DNA of 64,000 bases from Panopea generosa (taxonomy: Eukaryota; Mollusca; Bivalvia; Adapedonta; Hiatellidae). The translations under genes and the position numbers were made by a program. Location of the stretch: contig CM055909.1 of the NCBI GenBank assembly GCA_029582155.1, positions 44,018,967 to 44,082,966 on the forward strand, written 5' to 3'. Position 1 is the first letter of the stretch, and the number at the start of each line of letters is the position of its first letter. Positions 58,961-64,000 of this stretch are shown here, in pieces. The notes below the pieces were generated by a model, which worked only from the letters and a program-made list of their open reading frames with translations, had not been told where the DNA came from and made no database searches.

Positions 58961-61900
58961 ATAAAACACATAAAAGAAATATCAACAGTGTATAATTATA
59001 TAAACATATACCAAAAAAACATAAATAAAAATCAAGGAATTATCGGTAATTACTTGAAAAAATCAACAATATATAACCAAGGACTTAAATGGAATGATAG
59101 AAAACTTGTATCTCTCTACTAAATGTTTATAACATGAAGAATTACTAGTTTGGCAAAGTAATCACTTATTTTCACAGGCAACTGATTCTTGTACATAAAA
59201 TATAAGGTATATGTAACCTTAGCTGTTTTATACTGTTTTAAACACGCAAAATGAACTTGAATTTAATATATTGCAGTTTAAAGTAAAATGTCAAGTACCT
59301 TCCTTGAGTTTTAGTTGCAGTATACATATTTTGTAATCGTAAGTACTTCAACAATGGTCTCGTTTTGTAAAGAATTCCATTGTACAAAGAAAGATTTTTA
59401 TTTTGTATCTCTGAGATGAATGGAAGTTAGGATATTTGAAAACGAGATTTCGCGAGACATTGAGCCTTCATACCATCTAAATTAGTTGCTTTTCCTTCTC
59501 TATATAATTCCTTGATATAATCTAGTATGTTAATAAACAACACAAATATGAAATTACCAACATTAGCATAATTCAACAACACATAATTTAGAAACATTTG
59601 GCATGCCGTAGTCTAGTTAAACCAGTGATATATTAAGCTAGATAATGCATACCGATATAAATATAAAAGGACTCTCACATCACTATTATCTCCCTTTAGT
59701 ACAGATGAAGCAGGTAGAAATAAAACTTAAGTTCTCTTTTTTCAGGGCTTTGTACTGCAGTGATTTTTTTCCTAGCATGTATTAAATGGTCAGTATTTTA
59801 GAAATTACCACTGAAAATTTGATGCTGATACCAGTTTTCTAGACAATTCTTTGTCATTTCAGAATTGTTGATTCGAACCGCATCGTGGGCGAATTAAATA
59901 GTTGAAATATTACTCTGGAAATTGATAGGTATCACAAAAGCATTGAATTTTAAAAAAAACGATCCTGGTCAAAGTAAGCTGTTTTCCCTTTATAATTGCA
60001 TATCTTGATCCAGTGAAGAATTTGAGCCCAGACACATGCTAAAGATTTTGTTTTTTCACTGTGTTTTGGACACAAATGTTACAACGGAGCCCTATGGGAA
60101 ATGTAATAGTGGTGTGAGACGAAAAGTGAATACATTGTATTCTGAAGACGGTAACGTGAATGTTTGCTCTAATCTCATTTATTAATGTCGCTCAATATAT
60201 TATCTATAGTTTCGATCTATGTGTTAGGGTGGGTGGTGTTACCGTTCACATGTTTACTGAAATGTGTCAGTATTTTGGAAATCTATGGGAGAACAGGTAT
60301 CGGGGCTCTCCCCTCCACGGTGCCGATGAGATTAGTTTTCCCATGTTGAGATACTAGTAATTCGATGCCGTGTTTGGTTGGCGGGGAAATTCTTTTCACT
60401 GGAAAATCATTGTTTTTATATTGTGTATGTATCAAGATTCAGACTGGTTTTAAGTATTCGATATTACCATTTATTTTTTGACCACTATATTTAGTACATA
60501 TGCAATGTTTCAGGTCACATGTTATTTCAGATGGGTCCATGTGGATTATGTGGGACAACTGTCATTCGTCAATTAACGTCTTCATCAGCCGGGATGTTGG
60601 CTCGCCAAATTGAATTATACTTAATATTTATTATTAGTGTCTTAAAATGAAAATGATCGTGAAAAGGATGCGTTGCTGTGTCGTTTAAATATCATTTGAT
60701 TTTTAAGATGATACCGGAAGCCAATATGATTTTCACCACAATACGTACGAGTACAATATATTCCCATATTGTAAAAAAAACTGGAAAATGATCTTTTTAT
60801 TATATACCTCAATCTAAAAGAAACATATCAAGAGTAAAGAAAAGTCAAGTAAGTAAACCGTGAGTTCAAAGCGGCCGACAGAGGAAGTTGCGATGACAGA
60901 TATTCGGATTTGCCCAACGTCATCATCATGCGGAACATTTTGTCGGTTGTTTGTTTTTATCGTTGAAATTTCTACTAAATTTATTTCCTTTTTTTTTTAA
61001 GATGCCATTTTGAATTTTGAACTGTACAATTTAAAAGTTATTGGATCCAATAAACTTCTACATAATTGTACGGTCACGTGGTAACGTCTGGGGTAGGTGA
61101 TTGGCTATACCCAAACAGGTATAGAATAAACGTATGTTATTTTACTTTATGTAAGAATATACTCATAAAATGAGCATCCTAACAAATTGTTACACTGATG
61201 ACAAATGTTAATCTTTTTTTAAGAACAACATCGAGAATCATTTTTTTCTCTCTCTTGTATATTCTTATCCCATTTACTATACTTTTTTGTAACAAAAAAG
61301 AAAAAATAATAATTTAGCATAATTACACTATCTATAGTTCAGTATTATTTGGTCCTATGTAAGCATTTTCAAAGCACATGAAGACATTCGTAGGTTCGTA
61401 CGCATTTAAAGAATATTTGTCAACCGTTTGAAACTGTCTTAAATAGTACATATCTTGGTGTTACATTAAACGATGCTTACATTTAGTAACAACAGAAAAA
61501 TAATTAATTTAAAAATAATCTAGCACTGTACATACTACCATATATTTATACAACTGTTTGAAAAGAAAAGAACCAATACACACACAAACACTATGATTTG
61601 CTGAAGTTTTTATAGATTTCACTTAGCTTACCCCTATCCCCTATTTTTCTTAGTAGAAAAATAATACGAAGAGTCGGGAAATCGACATATTTTCAGCCTA
61701 TGTGTTCAATGTATCGATTTTCATAAGACTGCAACACAATAACGTTTCTTAAAATAAATACAAATTCAATTTTAGATATAAAATTCATAAAAATGAAAAT
61801 CTAGAAACTTCCTAGCCAACATTCTTAAATGCGTATTCAATCCTATGATGTTTTTTTTTATCAAACCAGTAGTCTGCATTTGTTCGAAAAGAGTGCTGTT

Positions 61901-62150
61901 ATTAACGTGAAAATATCCAACTTTTCCCACCATCCATATAGCTTTAAATAATGTGCATATGCATTTAGAAACCGTCAATATTACTAACTTTAGTAAAGGA
62001 GAGTTGGTCAGCTGCATATCATGGGTTATAATTAAGAAGATGACCTACTGAACTATAAATACTTAATTACAATAGTTCGTACTGAAATGGTTAAGAAACA
62101 CACGCATATATTTTGTATGCAAGACCGCTAGGTGTTTAAACCATTGTGAA
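58961..62150. other. No recognisable gene
   Basis: AT-rich sequence. Small open frames have no domain. No element ends recognised. Confidence 0.4.
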
Positions 62151-62530
62151 CGACCCTTCATACAACACCACGCAGCGAAGGTCAATATAGTATCGATCTT
62201 AAAATAGACATCGTCTGTTCTTACACTAACATCCTATGGCTTACGTATTTCGCTTCGCCGTACACGTGACTGTATTCTGATGGGAAATAAATACATGTAC
62301 AAAATCGCGAGCTATGAAACAGCCTGCGTCTTTCTGCATGGAAGAACGTAGTATAAGACAAACAATCACTGCGGAAAAAGTAGCGTGACGTCATGTATAT
62401 TTAATGTCAGGTACGAGAATAGAACGGAGCGAATAGAACATACTAGAGAACGTGATCAAAGAGAGACAACCCGTGCACCCCGACATCGGCTCATTTCAAG
62501 GAATTTAATGAGTATTATTATGTAAGCTTC
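62151..62530. promoter_or_regulatory. CpG-containing stretch with a perfect CRE (TGACGTCA)
   Basis: TGACGTCA, the palindromic site for CREB/ATF-type bZIP dimers, is at 62,386-62,393. TATATTTAA follows at 62,396 in plus orientation, and CpG is denser than in the flanks. It might be a promoter, either of a plus-strand gene to the right or of the minus-strand gene 11.5 kb away. No exon was identified next to it. Confidence 0.3.
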
Positions 62531-63300
62531 ATTTGTCGTTCTCCGCGTATAACTGTCTGAAATTTCACAATTAAAAATGCACACCACCATTACATTTCCA
62601 TATTAGATCTACATATTCCAAAAATGACAGTGAAAATTAACATGATCTAGATCTATGTAGATATACACAGCATGCGCCTGGGCCAGAGACATAGATGTGT
62701 CTATGTCTTTGCCTGGGCCATCCATTGCTCCAAGCTTTGCAAAATCAGCAGGGGAAAAACATCTAGCTTGACCGTGTTTTTATAAAACAATCTGGAAGAT
62801 CTACCGAATGCCAGAGATATATAAACGAGCACAAGGCAATATTACTTTTGATTCTATAGATTATGTAACTGCGAACGTATATAACCATGTGACGATATTA
62901 TCTCCAAAAACTCTAATTTTATCTCCAAAAACTCTAATTTTATAAAACTACAGCTTTAGTGGTAATCTCGTTCGTGAAATACAAATAAAATATTAAAAAA
63001 AAAATTACTGATGAAAACTGATAAAAAGTACAATTTTTTGTTACACTTTTTGGGTTATTGTCACCATGAATACATGCTTTTTGTCATTTATGAAAAATAA
63101 AATTCCTAAATCAAAGTTTCAAAACTTGTTTTAATTAAAAAAACAACAACCTGTCTATAATTACAAAATATGACACATAATCTGCAAATTTTGACCTTTG
63201 AACTGTTCTTAAGATTGGTGGAAGTTAAGTGTATGTGACACACTGTGTTTTATGTCTGACAATTACAAACTATGACGAATCTAGTATACAATCCAAATTG
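62531..63300. other. No recognisable gene
   Basis: AT-rich. A small hairpin, 'agacatagatgtgtctatgt', lies at 62,685-62,706 between two 'gcctgggcca' direct repeats. Confidence 0.4.
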
Positions 63301-64000
63301 CAGTATATAATCATAAAAGTCAGCCATATTGAAGTAAACAATTCAGAAACTCTGTCAAGTCAAATACAATCCCAATGACCTGTCATATTGCAGTATATAA
63401 ATCCAAAGGTCAGTCAAATACAATCCCAATGACCAGTCATATTGCAGTATGTATGACCAGTTATATTGCAGTATGAAAACAATTATAAAGTCAACCAAGT
63501 TAAATATGATCATTATAGCCGGACATATTGCAGTAAACATTTCCAAAGGTTTGTCAAATACAATTCCAATGGCCAGTTATATTGCAGTATACAATTCCGA
63601 AGGTCAATCAATTCAAATATAATCATTATAGCCGGACATATTGCAGTAAACAATTTCAAAGGTCTGTCAAGTCAAATACAATCCCAATGGCCTGTCATAT
63701 TGCAGTATACAATATCAAAGGTCTGTCAAGTCAAATATAACCACAATGGCCTGTCATATTGCAGTTTACAATATCAATAGTCAGTCAAGTCAAATATAAT
63801 CATAATGGCCTGTCATGTTGCAGTATACAATATCAAAGGTCAGTCAAGTCAATTATAATCATAATGGCCAGTCATATTGCAGTATACAATATCAATCTGT
63901 CAAGTCAACTATAATCATAATGGCCTGTCATATTGCAGTATACAATATCAAAGGTCAGTCAAGTCAACTATAATCATAATGGCCAGTCATATTGCAGTAT
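63300..64000. repeat. Minisatellite of about 59 bp, open at the right edge
   Basis: About 12 units of 'gtcaagtcaaatataatcat' + 'aatggcctgtcatattgcag' + 'tatacaatatcaaaggtca'. Units become more alike toward the right edge, so the array probably continues beyond the window. Confidence 0.93.

Overview
The window is AT-rich, intron-bearing, repeat-dense animal DNA. Several dispersed repeats are of kinds familiar from molluscan genomes: tRNA-headed SINEs, a repeat containing 'gaggccc...gacggacgg...gacgacgga', and 'agggccataactc' repeats. I infer a lophotrochozoan, most likely a bivalve mollusc; the species cannot be told from this.

One protein-coding gene can be supported. It lies on the minus strand between about 50.9 and 30.9 kb. 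Seven coding exons join through GT/AG junctions whose phases agree throughout: 50899-50756, 47503-47270, 46271-45980, 45509-40065, 37893-37574, 36997-36890 and 31065-30892. The model totals 6717 nt, a 2238-residue protein. It combines twelve C2H2-type zinc fingers in five groups, five PxDLS-like (CtBP-binding type) motifs, a group of SUMO-acceptor-like motifs, a serine-rich tract, and a C-terminal bZIP domain of the ATF3/JDP2/FOS type. The first coding exon is tentative. Joining the zinc-finger exon to the bZIP exons rests on splice sites and phase only.

Regions: 1-10.9 kb has no recognisable gene; it holds a 33-bp minisatellite (2.8-4.1 kb), SINEs and small inverted-repeat elements. 10.93-15.81 kb is a decayed Ngaro/DIRS-like tyrosine-recombinase retrotransposon with split direct repeats (A1, internal region, B1, A2, B2) and reverse-transcriptase remnants; a satellite of about 137 bp occupies the rest of its interior. 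16-19.1 kb has a foldback element and a 50-bp satellite of 45 units. 20.35-21.36 kb is a 21-bp array. 21.6-30.8 kb holds SINEs and nested inverted-repeat elements. 30.9-50.9 kb is the gene, with introns full of SINEs, microsatellite DNA and minisatellites. 51-64 kb is upstream sequence with 30-bp, 29-bp and about 59-bp arrays; the last runs off the right edge.

Tandem arrays take up about one fifth of the window. Several have periods divisible by three and so give long open frames on both strands that should not be read as genes. Two families of short TTAA-flanked inverted-repeat elements look piggyBac-like. One copy sits inside an older repeat whose uninterrupted relatives, also in this window, show the empty site.
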